A DNA stretch of 5,741 nt. Source: Pseudomonadota bacterium (lineage in GTDB: Bacteria > Desulfobacterota > DSM-4660 > Desulfatiglandales > B25-G16). Where the stretch lies: contig JADFWK010000197.1 in assembly GCA_015223015.1 (NCBI GenBank), positions 1 through 5,741 of the forward strand, given 5' to 3'. Positions 1 to 5,741 of this stretch are shown piece by piece. Made by a program: the position numbers and the translations under genes. Under the pieces are notes generated by a model. The model saw only the letters and a program-made list of their open reading frames with translations, was not told the origin of the DNA and made no database searches. Positions within the stretch are counted from its first letter, which is position 1. Every line of letters starts with the position of its first letter.

Positions 1-40
1 CTAGAAAAGAGTCTCAAACCCACAAACAAGTGTACGAGCT
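1..40 (+). other. Upstream leader of the aspartate kinase gene
   Basis: This short stretch precedes the aspartate kinase start. An in-frame TAG lies at 2-4, and no ATG, GTG or TTG follows in that frame before 41, so the kinase start is fixed at 41. There is no strong Shine-Dalgarno sequence; the nearest purine run is ACGAG at 34-38, close to the ATG. No promoter can be judged in 40 bases. The gene may be expressed from an operon that begins outside the window, and TAG at 2-4 could be the stop of an upstream gene, but this cannot be decided here. Confidence 0.4.
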
Positions 41-1273
41 ATGGGATTAATTGTTCAAAAATACGGTGGGACCTCGGTAGGGTCCATAGAAAAGATCAAA
101 AGGGTTGCTGAACAGGTGATCGAATTGTGCGAGAAGGGAAACAGGCTTGTGGTGGTTCTGTCGGCAATGGCCGGACAAACAGATGCCTTGATCCAGCTTT
201 CTAAAGAGCTCACAGAAACCCCAGCCCCGAGAGAACTAGATGTCCTGATGGCTACCGGCGAGCAAGTGAGTGTATCCTTGTTCGCTATTGCAATCAAGTC
301 TATGGGTTATGATTGCTGCTCCATCCTTGGTTTCCAGGCGGGTATTCATACAGACCAGATATACGGCAAGGCCCGCATCAAGAATATTGATACCGACAGG
401 GTGCTCACGGAGCTGGATGAAAACCGGATCGTCGCTGTGGCCGGATTCCAGGGTGTTGATGAAAACAGCAACATCACCACCTTGGGAAGAGGAGGATCAG
501 ATACTACTGCTGTTGCACTAGCAGCAGCACTTAAGGCAGATATATGCGAGATTTATACTGATGTTGAGGGTGTTTTCACAGCTGATCCAAATATCTGCAC
601 CAATGCCCGAAAAATCGACAGGATATCTCATGAAGAGATGCTGGAATTGGCCAGCTTAGGGGCCAAGGTGTTAGACATAAGATCTGTTGAATTCGCAAAG
701 AAATTCAATGTGCCGGTTCATGTTAGATCATCTTTCACAAGAAATGAGGGAACCATGGTAGTAGGTGAAGAAAAAGAGATGGAAAAGGTGCTGGTCTCTG
801 GTGTGGTATATGATAAAAGTGAAGCCAGAGTAACCATAACCAAGGTCCCTGACAGGCCTGGGATTGCCTCTAAGATATTCGACCCTGTCTTCAAGGCCGG
901 GATTGTGGTGGACATGATTATCCAAAATACCAGTGTCGAGGGCATCACAGATCTGACCTTTACGGTCCCCAAAACAGATTTTCAGCAGACCTTGAAATTG
1001 CTCAGGGAGGTTGCTCAAGAAATAGGGGCAGAAGAGGTGCTTGGAGATCAGGACATTGCCAAGGTGTCTATTGTTGGGGTGGGCATGAGAAATCATGCCG
1101 GAGTTGCCTCTTTGATGTTTGAGATCCTGTCAAAGGAAAATATTAATATAAGCATGATCAGCACCTCGGAGATAAAAATTTCCTGCGTCATAGAGGAAAA
1201 ATACACAGAACTTGCAGTAAGGGCCTTGCATGATGCCTTTGGACTGGCTGATGAAAAACAAAAGGATAAATAG
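41..1273 (+). CDS. lysC: Aspartate kinase (monofunctional, lysine-sensitive type)
   Basis: Cytoplasmic enzyme that phosphorylates L-aspartate with ATP to 4-phospho-L-aspartate, the first step toward lysine, threonine, methionine and diaminopimelate. The 410-residue product matches the usual length of bacterial class II monofunctional aspartokinases. Visible motifs are the nucleotide/substrate motif KYGGTSVGS (7-15), ATGEQVS (71-77), GFQG (135-138), [11 protein letters not shown] (147-157) and [12 protein letters not shown] (172-183). Two ACT regulatory domains follow: the first from about 263 to 335 ([15 protein letters not shown]), the second from about 341 to 402 ([19 protein letters not shown], then [11 protein letters not shown]). 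The ACT pair implies end-product feedback by lysine and/or threonine; which one cannot be read from sequence. The N terminus [15 protein letters not shown] is typical for the family, supporting the start. The 3' end overlaps the next gene. The symbol lysC is the usual name; ask is equivalent. Confidence 0.97.
   Translation: MGLIVQKYGGTSVGSIEKIKRVAEQVIELCEKGNRLVVVLSAMAGQTDALIQLSKELTETPAPRELDVLMATGEQVSVSLFAIAIKSMGYDCCSILGFQAGIHTDQIYGKARIKNIDTDRVLTELDENRIVAVAGFQGVDENSNITTLGRGGSDTTAVALAAALKADICEIYTDVEGVFTADPNICTNARKIDRISHEEMLELASLGAKVLDIRSVEFAKKFNVPVHVRSSFTRNEGTMVVGEEKEMEKVLVSGVVYDKSEARVTITKVPDRPGIASKIFDPVFKAGIVVDMIIQNTSVEGITDLTFTVPKTDFQQTLKLLREVAQEIGAEEVLGDQDIAKVSIVGVGMRNHAGVASLMFEILSKENINISMISTSEIKISCVIEEKYTELAVRALHDAFGLADEKQKDK
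779..1273 (+). other. Possible internal translation start for an aspartokinase beta subunit
   Basis: Codon 247 of the aspartate kinase is an ATG (779) at the junction between the catalytic domain and the ACT domains. It is preceded by a purine-rich run containing AGGTGAAGAAAAAGAG. Starting here would give a 164-residue protein made only of the two ACT domains. In Bacillus subtilis aspartokinase II and Corynebacterium glutamicum LysC, an in-frame internal start at nearly the same place yields the beta subunit of an alpha2-beta2 enzyme. Many relatives lack this arrangement, so this is a suggestion from position and context only. Confidence 0.3.
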
Positions 1274-1829
1274 TCGCCAATGGGGCCTTTTCATCCTCAG
1301 TCTCATCCTTGTTCTGGCATGGGCAATTGATAGCCTCTTGTCTTTTCAGACAGATCGTGGCCCTGTCACGAACGGAAACAAGATCTATATCCTGATCACA
1401 GGCGAGGTAAAGAACAGTGGTGTCTACGTGTTTGACACGGAGCCTTCTGTAACAGAGGTGATCAATCGCACTGGTGATCATAGAAAAAAAATGACTGGCA
1501 AAGAATTGGAAACATATCCCCATCTTACCCAAGGGACAGGTATTCACGTTAGTTCGGAGGATGGGCACATAAAGATCACACCTCATCCTATTCCTGCTTT
1601 CTATAAGGTAACCCTTGGCATCCCCATATCGTTGAACACGGCCAGTCAGGAAGGACTGGAAGCTGTTCCTTACATAGGGCCCTCTCTTGCAAAGAGAATC
1701 ATTCATTACAGATCCAATTACGGACCGTTTACCGCTGTGGAGCAAATAAAATCTTTATCTGGCGTAGGAAAAGTCCGATACTCAAAAATAAGCTCTTATG
1801 TTGGAATCCAGAATGGTGGGGGAGAATGA
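1251..1829 (+). CDS. Membrane-anchored ComEA-like SLBB/helix-hairpin-helix protein
   Basis: A 192-residue protein with a basic N terminus ([10 protein letters not shown]) and one hydrophobic segment at about 11-31, a membrane anchor or uncleaved signal, so the rest should face the periplasm. Residues 44-78 ([18 protein letters not shown] onward) resemble an SLBB domain of the ComEA type. Residues 126-184 form a ComEA-like helix-hairpin-helix pair: [18 protein letters not shown], then [18 protein letters not shown], then [12 protein letters not shown]. In known ComEA proteins such domains bind double-stranded DNA during uptake; that role here is inference. The start is uncertain: ATG 1251 gives a clean signal-anchor, but ATG 1230 or 1233 (adding MMPLDWL or MPLDWL) has a better ribosome site, TAAGGG at 1218-1223. 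Either start lies inside the aspartate kinase gene, and the stop overlaps the next gene by 4 nt, so translation is probably coupled. No other competence gene is in view. Confidence 0.85.
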   Translation: MKNKRINSRQWGLFILSLILVLAWAIDSLLSFQTDRGPVTNGNKIYILITGEVKNSGVYVFDTEPSVTEVINRTGDHRKKMTGKELETYPHLTQGTGIHVSSEDGHIKITPHPIPAFYKVTLGIPISLNTASQEGLEAVPYIGPSLAKRIIHYRSNYGPFTAVEQIKSLSGVGKVRYSKISSYVGIQNGGGE

Positions 1830-4402
1830 TATCACTGAAAAAGGGTATTCCTGGATGGTTTCTTGGTTTGATCCTCACTCTTCTCTTCATTGCAATGTTC
1901 GTGACCGGGTTTGGTGATTTTACGGATGTAATAGAGAAAAAAACATTTGACCTCCGCTCCAAGATTAGCGCCTCTGGAGAGAGAAACCCGGACATTGAGA
2001 TAGTGGTTATCAGTGATGAGGACTTGGCTGAGATTGGTCGCTTTCCGTGGCCGAGAAATATTATTGCCCAAGGGATAAACAACCTTGCAATGGCTGGAGC
2101 TAAGGTCATCGCATTGGATATCATGTTTAATGAGCCAGAGGAGAGTGATGGACTCAAAACAATCAGAGAGCTGAACAAGATATATAGTGATCTGGATCTA
2201 ACTCCTGAAGACAAAACGGCTAAGACCTTTCTTAAACTACTGAAAGAGGCAGAAGCTGGTCTGGACAATGACGCCAAGCTTGCTGAGGCCTTCAAAAACG
2301 CCGGCAACGTAATTCTCCCCATATACTTTGACACGAGGAGCGCAGGAAGGGACCAGGGGGTTCCTGACTATATAGCCAAAAACTCCTTTAAAGTTATTCA
2401 CGGCCTCAACGATGAGTGGTCCATGAAATCCATTATGTGGCGCTCCAAGATAATGCCGCTCTTGCCTTCCTTTGCAGATGCAGCCGCAGGCATTGGTCAT
2501 ATTAACCTCTTCCCTGACAGTGACGGATCCATCAGGAGTCAAGTCCATGCCATTGGTTATCTGAACGATACCGTTGTTTCATCATTCCCCCTTGCGATTG
2601 TGAAGGTCTTCAAAGGCCTGGATGCCAGTCAGGTAAGGCTTATTTTGGGCAAGGGAATCGACATGCAGGTTACCCCTTCCAAGACCGGAGTGATCCCAGC
2701 CTCAGATCCATATATGTCAACCCTCATCAAATGGAATGAAGGTCCTGGGGTTGCCTTTCACACCACCCCATTCAGCAAGGTTCTGAACAAGGAATTTGAA
2801 ACAAGCGTCTTCAGAGACAAGATTGTCCTTGTTGGACTCACTGCACCGGGGATCGGAGACAGATTTGTAACCCCTATTTCGAGTAACCTACCCGGTGTGG
2901 AGATAATAGCAAACGCGACTTCCAATATCCTGAAAGACAATTTCTTTGTAAGGCCGCAATGGATATTTTTCGTTGAACTCGGTATTATTTTTCTCTTTGG
3001 GCTTTATATATCATTCTTCCTTCCCAAGCTAAAGGCCGGTACCGGAGCTGTTATCACCTTGCTCCTGTTTTTGTGCTATGGAACAGCTGGGACAATCCTC
3101 CTTTTTCGGTCAAATATGTGGCTTAAAGTCACACCTCAGCTCATTCTTCTTGTTCTGGGCTATATCTTGATCGTCAGTAGGAACTTCTTTATCATTGAAA
3201 AGACCAAAGAAAAGGTGGAGGCTGATTCTGTCGAAACGAACAAGGCCCTTGGCCTTTCTTTGCAGCAACAAGGACTGCTCGATCTGGCCTTTGAACAATT
3301 TCGGAAATGCCCCATAGATGAGCCTGGAGCGAAGGATCTTTTATACAATCTCGGACTCGATTATGAAAGAAAGAGGCAGTTCAACAAGGCCTTAGCAGCA
3401 TACAACACGATTGTTGAAAGCGATGGCGATTTTAAGGATCTGGATAAACGAATACCAAAACTAGAAGGGGTTGAGAGCACCATGATCTTTGGTGCCCGCA
3501 GTGCCCGTCCAGGTGAAATCGAGGCCACAATCAAAGACCTGGATACAAAACCGACGCTCGGGAGGTACGAAATCACCGGCGAGTTAGGCAGAGGTGCCAT
3601 GGGCGTTGTGTACAAGGGAGTTGATCCCACCATACACCGGATCGTTGCCATAAAAACATTACCATTATCTGACTTTGAAGAAGAAGATTTAGGTGTCCTA
3701 AAGCAACGCTTCTTCAGGGAAGCGGAGTCAGCCGGACGGCTGAACCACCCCAACATTGTGGCTATATACGATGCTGGTGAAGAACACGACCTCGCCTATA
3801 TAGCTATGGAATACCTGAATGGTGAAAATTTGGTGAAATATACCCATGAGGCAAACCGGCTTCCCCTCAGGCATGCGCTTGATGTTATTGCCAGGGTAGC
3901 CAGTGCCCTAGATTACGCTCATGGGAAGAGTGTCGTTCACCGCGATATAAAACCAGCCAACATCATGTTGCTCAAAGAAACCAATGAAATCAAGGTTACC
4001 GATTTCGGCATTGCCAGGATCATTTCCTCATCTAAGACAAAAACCGGTTTTGTTCTGGGCACTCCCTCATACATGTCCCCCGAGCAAGTGAATGGGAAAA
4101 AGGTGGATGGGCGTTCCGATATATTCTCACTGGGAATAGTGATGTATGAGATGCTGGCTGGACAAAAGCCCTTTTTTTCCGAGGATGTAACAGCACTTCT
4201 GTATCAAATCTCCCATGAACGGCATCCCTCAGTAAGAGAGATTAATCCAAGAATACCACCGGTTGTAGAAAAGATACTCGATAAGGCCTTAGCAAAGGAT
4301 GTTCATAAGCGCTATCAGCGGGCAGGGCAGATGGCTAAACATCTCAGAAAGGTGGTGGAACGGATAGATCAATTGAAAGAGAGGAAGGAATCAAAACAGT
4401 AA
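1826..4402 (+). CDS. CHASE2 sensor / TPR / Ser-Thr protein kinase
   Basis: An 858-residue transmembrane Hanks-type kinase. Domains in order: membrane helix (about 9-28); extracytoplasmic CHASE2 sensor (about 35-375, with DIEIVVISDEDLAEIGRFPWPR, GAKVIALDIMF, GHINLFPDSDGSIR and FRDKIVLVGLTAPGIGD); three membrane helices (about 379-399, 405-427, 436-457), the usual CHASE2 layout; TPR-like helices (about 471-536, best unit 502-535); a linker; and a kinase domain (about 580-845). The kinase looks active: glycine loop GRGAMG (588-593), Lys610, helix-C Glu632, HRDIKPAN (705-712, catalytic Asp707), DFG (726-728) and GTPSYMSPE (745-753). Activation-loop Thr738, Thr740 and Thr746 are candidate autophosphorylation sites. 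The topology puts sensor outside and kinase inside, so it likely turns an unknown envelope signal into Ser/Thr phosphorylation. The start overlaps the upstream stop (ATGA) behind GGTGGGGGAG. Ligand and substrates are unknown. Confidence 0.95.
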   Translation: MISLKKGIPGWFLGLILTLLFIAMFVTGFGDFTDVIEKKTFDLRSKISASGERNPDIEIVVISDEDLAEIGRFPWPRNIIAQGINNLAMAGAKVIALDIMFNEPEESDGLKTIRELNKIYSDLDLTPEDKTAKTFLKLLKEAEAGLDNDAKLAEAFKNAGNVILPIYFDTRSAGRDQGVPDYIAKNSFKVIHGLNDEWSMKSIMWRSKIMPLLPSFADAAAGIGHINLFPDSDGSIRSQVHAIGYLNDTVVSSFPLAIVKVFKGLDASQVRLILGKGIDMQVTPSKTGVIPASDPYMSTLIKWNEGPGVAFHTTPFSKVLNKEFETSVFRDKIVLVGLTAPGIGDRFVTPISSNLPGVEIIANATSNILKDNFFVRPQWIFFVELGIIFLFGLYISFFLPKLKAGTGAVITLLLFLCYGTAGTILLFRSNMWLKVTPQLILLVLGYILIVSRNFFIIEKTKEKVEADSVETNKALGLSLQQQGLLDLAFEQFRKCPIDEPGAKDLLYNLGLDYERKRQFNKALAAYNTIVESDGDFKDLDKRIPKLEGVESTMIFGARSARPGEIEATIKDLDTKPTLGRYEITGELGRGAMGVVYKGVDPTIHRIVAIKTLPLSDFEEEDLGVLKQRFFREAESAGRLNHPNIVAIYDAGEEHDLAYIAMEYLNGENLVKYTHEANRLPLRHALDVIARVASALDYAHGKSVVHRDIKPANIMLLKETNEIKVTDFGIARIISSSKTKTGFVLGTPSYMSPEQVNGKKVDGRSDIFSLGIVMYEMLAGQKPFFSEDVTALLYQISHERHPSVREINPRIPPVVEKILDKALAKDVHKRYQRAGQMAKHLRKVVERIDQLKERKESKQ

Positions 4403-4497
4403 TTGGCTCGTTGCTGGTTGCTCGTTTTAGGAGGGGATGCATAAGAGCGGGTCTGTTGCCGGAACAAACAACAAACGAGTAACGAATAACGAATAAT
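4403..4497. repeat. Inverted heptad-repeat element filling the kinase-tsaD gap
   Basis: This 95-nt gap begins right after the kinase stop and ends one base before the tsaD ATG. The right end is three tandem 7-nt units: GAGTAAC, GAATAAC, GAATAAT (4477-4497). The left end, read on the minus strand, is also three: GAGCAAC, CAGCAAC, GAGCCAA (4423-4403). The inner parts pair as an 11-bp stem with one G-U (4417-4427 with 4473-4483), and a weaker outer helix joins 4408-4413 to 4487-4492. The loop is 45 nt. It is not a terminator, since no T run follows. It may be a small dispersed palindromic element or a cis-regulatory RNA; the repeats are seen, the role is not known. Confidence 0.65.
4437..4496 (+). 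CDS. Possible 19-codon leader ORF upstream of tsaD
   Basis: A short ORF encoding MHKSGSVAGTNNKRVTNNE. AGGAGGGG (4429-4436) sits directly before its ATG; the strong AGGAGG core is only 2 nt from the start codon, shorter than the usual 5-9 nt. Its TAA ends one base before the tsaD ATG. The C-terminal part (KRVTNNE) is simply the translation of the heptad repeats, so no protein-level function is suggested. If translated, it would deliver ribosomes to the tsaD start, which has no Shine-Dalgarno sequence. It could equally be a chance ORF inside a repeat element. Confidence 0.25.
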   Translation: MHKSGSVAGTNNKRVTNNE

Positions 4498-5517
4498 ATG
4501 ATTATCCTCGGTATCGATACCTCCTGCGATGACACGTGTGCAGCGATAGTTCAAGATGGAAAAAGATTGTTATCTAATATCGTTAACTCTCAGGTTACCG
4601 TTCACCATGAGCACGGAGGGGTGGTACCGGAACTTGCCTCACGAGAACATATTCGCAATATTGTTCCTGTTGTCAGAGAGTCTCTCAGAAAAGCCCATCT
4701 AACCAATAAAGACATTGATGCCGTAGCAGTCACCGTGGGCCCTGGTCTTGTTGGGGCACTCCTCGTTGGCATTTATTTCGCCAAGGCCTTTAGTTATGCT
4801 AACGCTATTCCACTCCTCGGCATTAACCATCTGGAAGGGCATATCCTCTCCATCTTCTTAGAAGAGAAATCCCCTCCCTTCCCTTTCATAGCACTTACCG
4901 TATCAGGTGGCCACACGAACATCTACCATGTCCGAAATTTTGGGGACTACACGGTACTGGGCCAGACACTGGATGATGCGGCAGGAGAGGCATTTGACAA
5001 GATTGCAAAACTTCTTGAATTAGGGTATCCAGGGGGCCCTTTAATCGAAAAATTGGCTGCTGCAGGCAGGCCCGATGCCATTGGCTTTCCGAGGGCCTAC
5101 CTATCCAAAGACTCTCTCGACTTCAGTTTTAGCGGTCTCAAGACTGCTGTTGCCCTGTACTTCAGGAAGTGGTGTGATCACCAGCCAAAAGAAAATAAGA
5201 TCAAAATGGCAGATATCGCTGCATCCTTTCAGGCTGCAGTCGTTGATGTCCTCGTCGACAAGGTGGTTGCTGCTACTACTCGCGTTGGTGTAAACACAGT
5301 TGTGCTCGCAGGGGGAGTAGCCAGAAACATCTATTTACGATCTCGACTACAGAGCGTAATGGCCCAAAAGGGAATTGACCTCTTCATCCCCGGTCCTGAA
5401 TTCTGTACCGATAACGGAGCCATGATAGCCGTCGCCGGTTATCACAGGTGGACAAGAGGCGAGTGCGATGATCTAACTTTGGATGCTCGGTCAAGATTTC
5501 CAGTGGATCAAACTTGA
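4498..5517 (+). CDS. tsaD: tRNA N6-adenosine threonylcarbamoyltransferase TsaD
   Basis: TsaD transfers the threonylcarbamoyl group from threonylcarbamoyl-AMP to A37 of tRNAs that read ANN codons, working in the cytoplasm with TsaB and TsaE. The 339-residue length fits the family (E. coli 337). Visible motifs are the N-terminal ASKHA phosphate loop GIDTSCDDT (5-13), HGGVVPELASREH (39-51), GPGLVGALLVG (81-91), the metal-binding HLEGH (His111 and His115), SGGHT (136-140), DDAAGEAFDK (159-168), FSFSGLKTA (209-217), AGGVARN (271-277) and EFCTDNGAM (301-309) with metal-ligand Asp305. All key residues are present, so it should be functional. The start agrees with the conserved N terminus, but the 20 bases upstream are AT-rich heptad repeats without a Shine-Dalgarno sequence. 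It follows the kinase gene by 95 nt on the same strand. TsaB and TsaE are not in the window. Older names are gcp and ygjD. Confidence 0.98.
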   Translation: MIILGIDTSCDDTCAAIVQDGKRLLSNIVNSQVTVHHEHGGVVPELASREHIRNIVPVVRESLRKAHLTNKDIDAVAVTVGPGLVGALLVGIYFAKAFSYANAIPLLGINHLEGHILSIFLEEKSPPFPFIALTVSGGHTNIYHVRNFGDYTVLGQTLDDAAGEAFDKIAKLLELGYPGGPLIEKLAAAGRPDAIGFPRAYLSKDSLDFSFSGLKTAVALYFRKWCDHQPKENKIKMADIAASFQAAVVDVLVDKVVAATTRVGVNTVVLAGGVARNIYLRSRLQSVMAQKGIDLFIPGPEFCTDNGAMIAVAGYHRWTRGECDDLTLDARSRFPVDQT

Positions 5518-5520
5518 TGC

Positions 5521-5546
5521 GCCTGTAAAAAGTACTTTTTACAGGC
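5521..5546. terminator. Perfect 26-bp palindrome just after tsaD; possible terminator
   Basis: The arms GCCTGTAAAAAGT and ACTTTTTACAGGC are exact reverse complements. The palindrome starts three bases after the tsaD stop codon. As RNA it would fold into an 11-bp hairpin with a GTAC loop. The position suits transcription termination for the tsaD transcript. However, the run of five T lies within the 3' arm and no T tract follows (AATTGCGAATTT instead), so it is not a classical intrinsic terminator. It might protect the 3' end of the mRNA or be a DNA-binding site, because its symmetry is complete through the centre. Confidence 0.45.
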
Positions 5547-5580
5547 AATTGCGAATTTAGGGATTCAGGAATTGCGAATT
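5547..5580. repeat. Two direct copies of AATTGCGAATT
   Basis: The 11-mer AATTGCGAATT lies at 5547-5557 and again at 5570-5580, a 23-nt period, directly next to the large palindrome. Each copy is itself an imperfect palindrome (AATT-GCG-AATT). The pair is also bracketed by the inverted hexamers GGCAAT (5544-5549) and ATTGCC (5581-5586). This could be an operator pair or part of a degenerate repeat element; no function is shown. Confidence 0.5.
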
Positions 5581-5708
5581 ATTGCCACTAGTTAGCCCTA
5601 AGGGCATTACTCCAAATCCTGATCTTTTTGACTTCCAAGTAACTCAAATTTGCAAAGGCGTTGTAAGTACTTCATATCATTTGATATTTGATAGAAAAAA
5701 CACATTTA

Positions 5709-5738
5709 TTAAAAGCGCAGGTTACTTTCCATTATAAT
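5709..5738 (+). promoter_or_regulatory. Weak promoter candidate with perfect TATAAT box
   Basis: TATAAT at 5733-5738 matches the sigma-70 -10 consensus exactly. The best upstream match to a -35 box is TTAAAA at 5709-5714, 18 nt away and only 4 of 6 matching. The box lies in ATTATAAT, which is its own reverse complement, so it reads as TATAAT on the minus strand too and gives no direction by itself. The region is AT-rich, so chance is a real alternative. Any gene it might serve lies beyond the window edge. Confidence 0.2.
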
Positions 5739-5741
5739 GCC

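Larger units (their letters stand above)
5518..5741. other. Non-coding tail rich in short palindromes and repeats
   Basis: No convincing coding region is present. The stretch is more AT-rich than the genes. It holds a 26-bp palindrome (5521-5546), two AATTGCGAATT copies (5547-5557 and 5570-5580), the short palindrome GCCCTAAGGGC (5595-5605) and the inverted repeat ATATCA-TT-TGATAT (5674-5687). The 8-mer AAGTACTT occurs at 5530-5537, in the core of the large palindrome, and again at 5665-5672. On the minus strand a 32-codon ORF (5705-5607) is open but has no ribosome site and no recognised family. Confidence 0.6.

Noticed and set aside
728..1096. 122-codon minus-strand ORF opposite aspartate kinase
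   Set aside because: It is fully antisense to the conserved ACT domains and has no recognisable motif.
1188..1745. 185-codon minus-strand ORF opposite the ComEA-like gene
   Set aside because: It lies antisense to two genes with clear domain matches, its translation matches no family, and it has no ribosome site of note.
1729..2334. 201-codon minus-strand ORF opposite the CHASE2 kinase N terminus
   Set aside because: The Ser/Leu-rich translation is typical of an antisense shadow, and the plus strand encodes a well-supported membrane helix and CHASE2 domain.
3361..3756. 131-codon minus-strand ORF opposite the kinase glycine loop
   Set aside because: It is antisense to conserved kinase residues and its translation has no family resemblance.
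4403..4497. Intrinsic terminator between the kinase gene and tsaD
   Set aside because: The stem can form, but the loop is 45 nt and no T run follows the 3' arm; the next base begins the tsaD start region.
4477..4497. CRISPR or direct-repeat array
   Set aside because: The 7-nt units are contiguous, with no spacers, and number only three per side.
5681..5710. Promoter with TTGATA (5681-5686) and TTTATT (5705-5710)
   Set aside because: The 18-nt spacing is acceptable, but the region is AT-rich, the boxes are imperfect and the -35 overlaps an inverted repeat; it is not distinguishable from chance.

Overview
The window holds four plus-strand genes and about 220 nt of non-coding DNA at the right end. 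In order: a monofunctional aspartate kinase (41-1273), a small membrane-anchored ComEA-like helix-hairpin-helix protein (1251-1829), a large CHASE2 sensor / TPR / Ser-Thr protein kinase (1826-4402), and the tRNA threonylcarbamoyladenosine synthase subunit TsaD (4498-5517). The moderate base composition, a Hanks-type kinase with an N-terminal CHASE2 sensor, and the TsaD start MIILGIDTSCDDT suggest a Desulfobacterota (former Deltaproteobacteria) relative. That assignment is inference, not proof.

The first three genes are packed tightly: gene 2 starts inside gene 1 (23 or 44 nt overlap, depending on the start), and genes 2 and 3 share ATGA. They look co-transcribed and translationally coupled, although an amino-acid pathway enzyme, a DNA- or surface-binding periplasmic protein and a sensory kinase have no obvious shared pathway.

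The only gap inside the cluster, 4403-4497, is unusual. It runs exactly from the kinase stop to one base before the tsaD start codon. Its two ends are each three 7-nt units, inverted relative to one another, and the inner units can form an 11-bp stem. Inside it an AGGAGGGG sequence precedes a 19-codon mini-ORF that stops one base before the tsaD ATG, while tsaD itself has no visible Shine-Dalgarno sequence. This is the most curious non-coding structure in the window.

From 5518 to the end I find no convincing gene. The region holds a perfect 26-bp palindrome three bases after the tsaD stop (possible terminator or operator), a pair of AATTGCGAATT direct repeats, two further short palindromes, a doubtful minus-strand 32-codon ORF and a TATAAT box near the right edge.

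Most of the window is ordinary core-genome content. The parts with real potential for novelty are the sensory kinase with its linker threonines, and the inverted-heptad element in front of tsaD. I see no phage, CRISPR, transposase, rRNA or tRNA.
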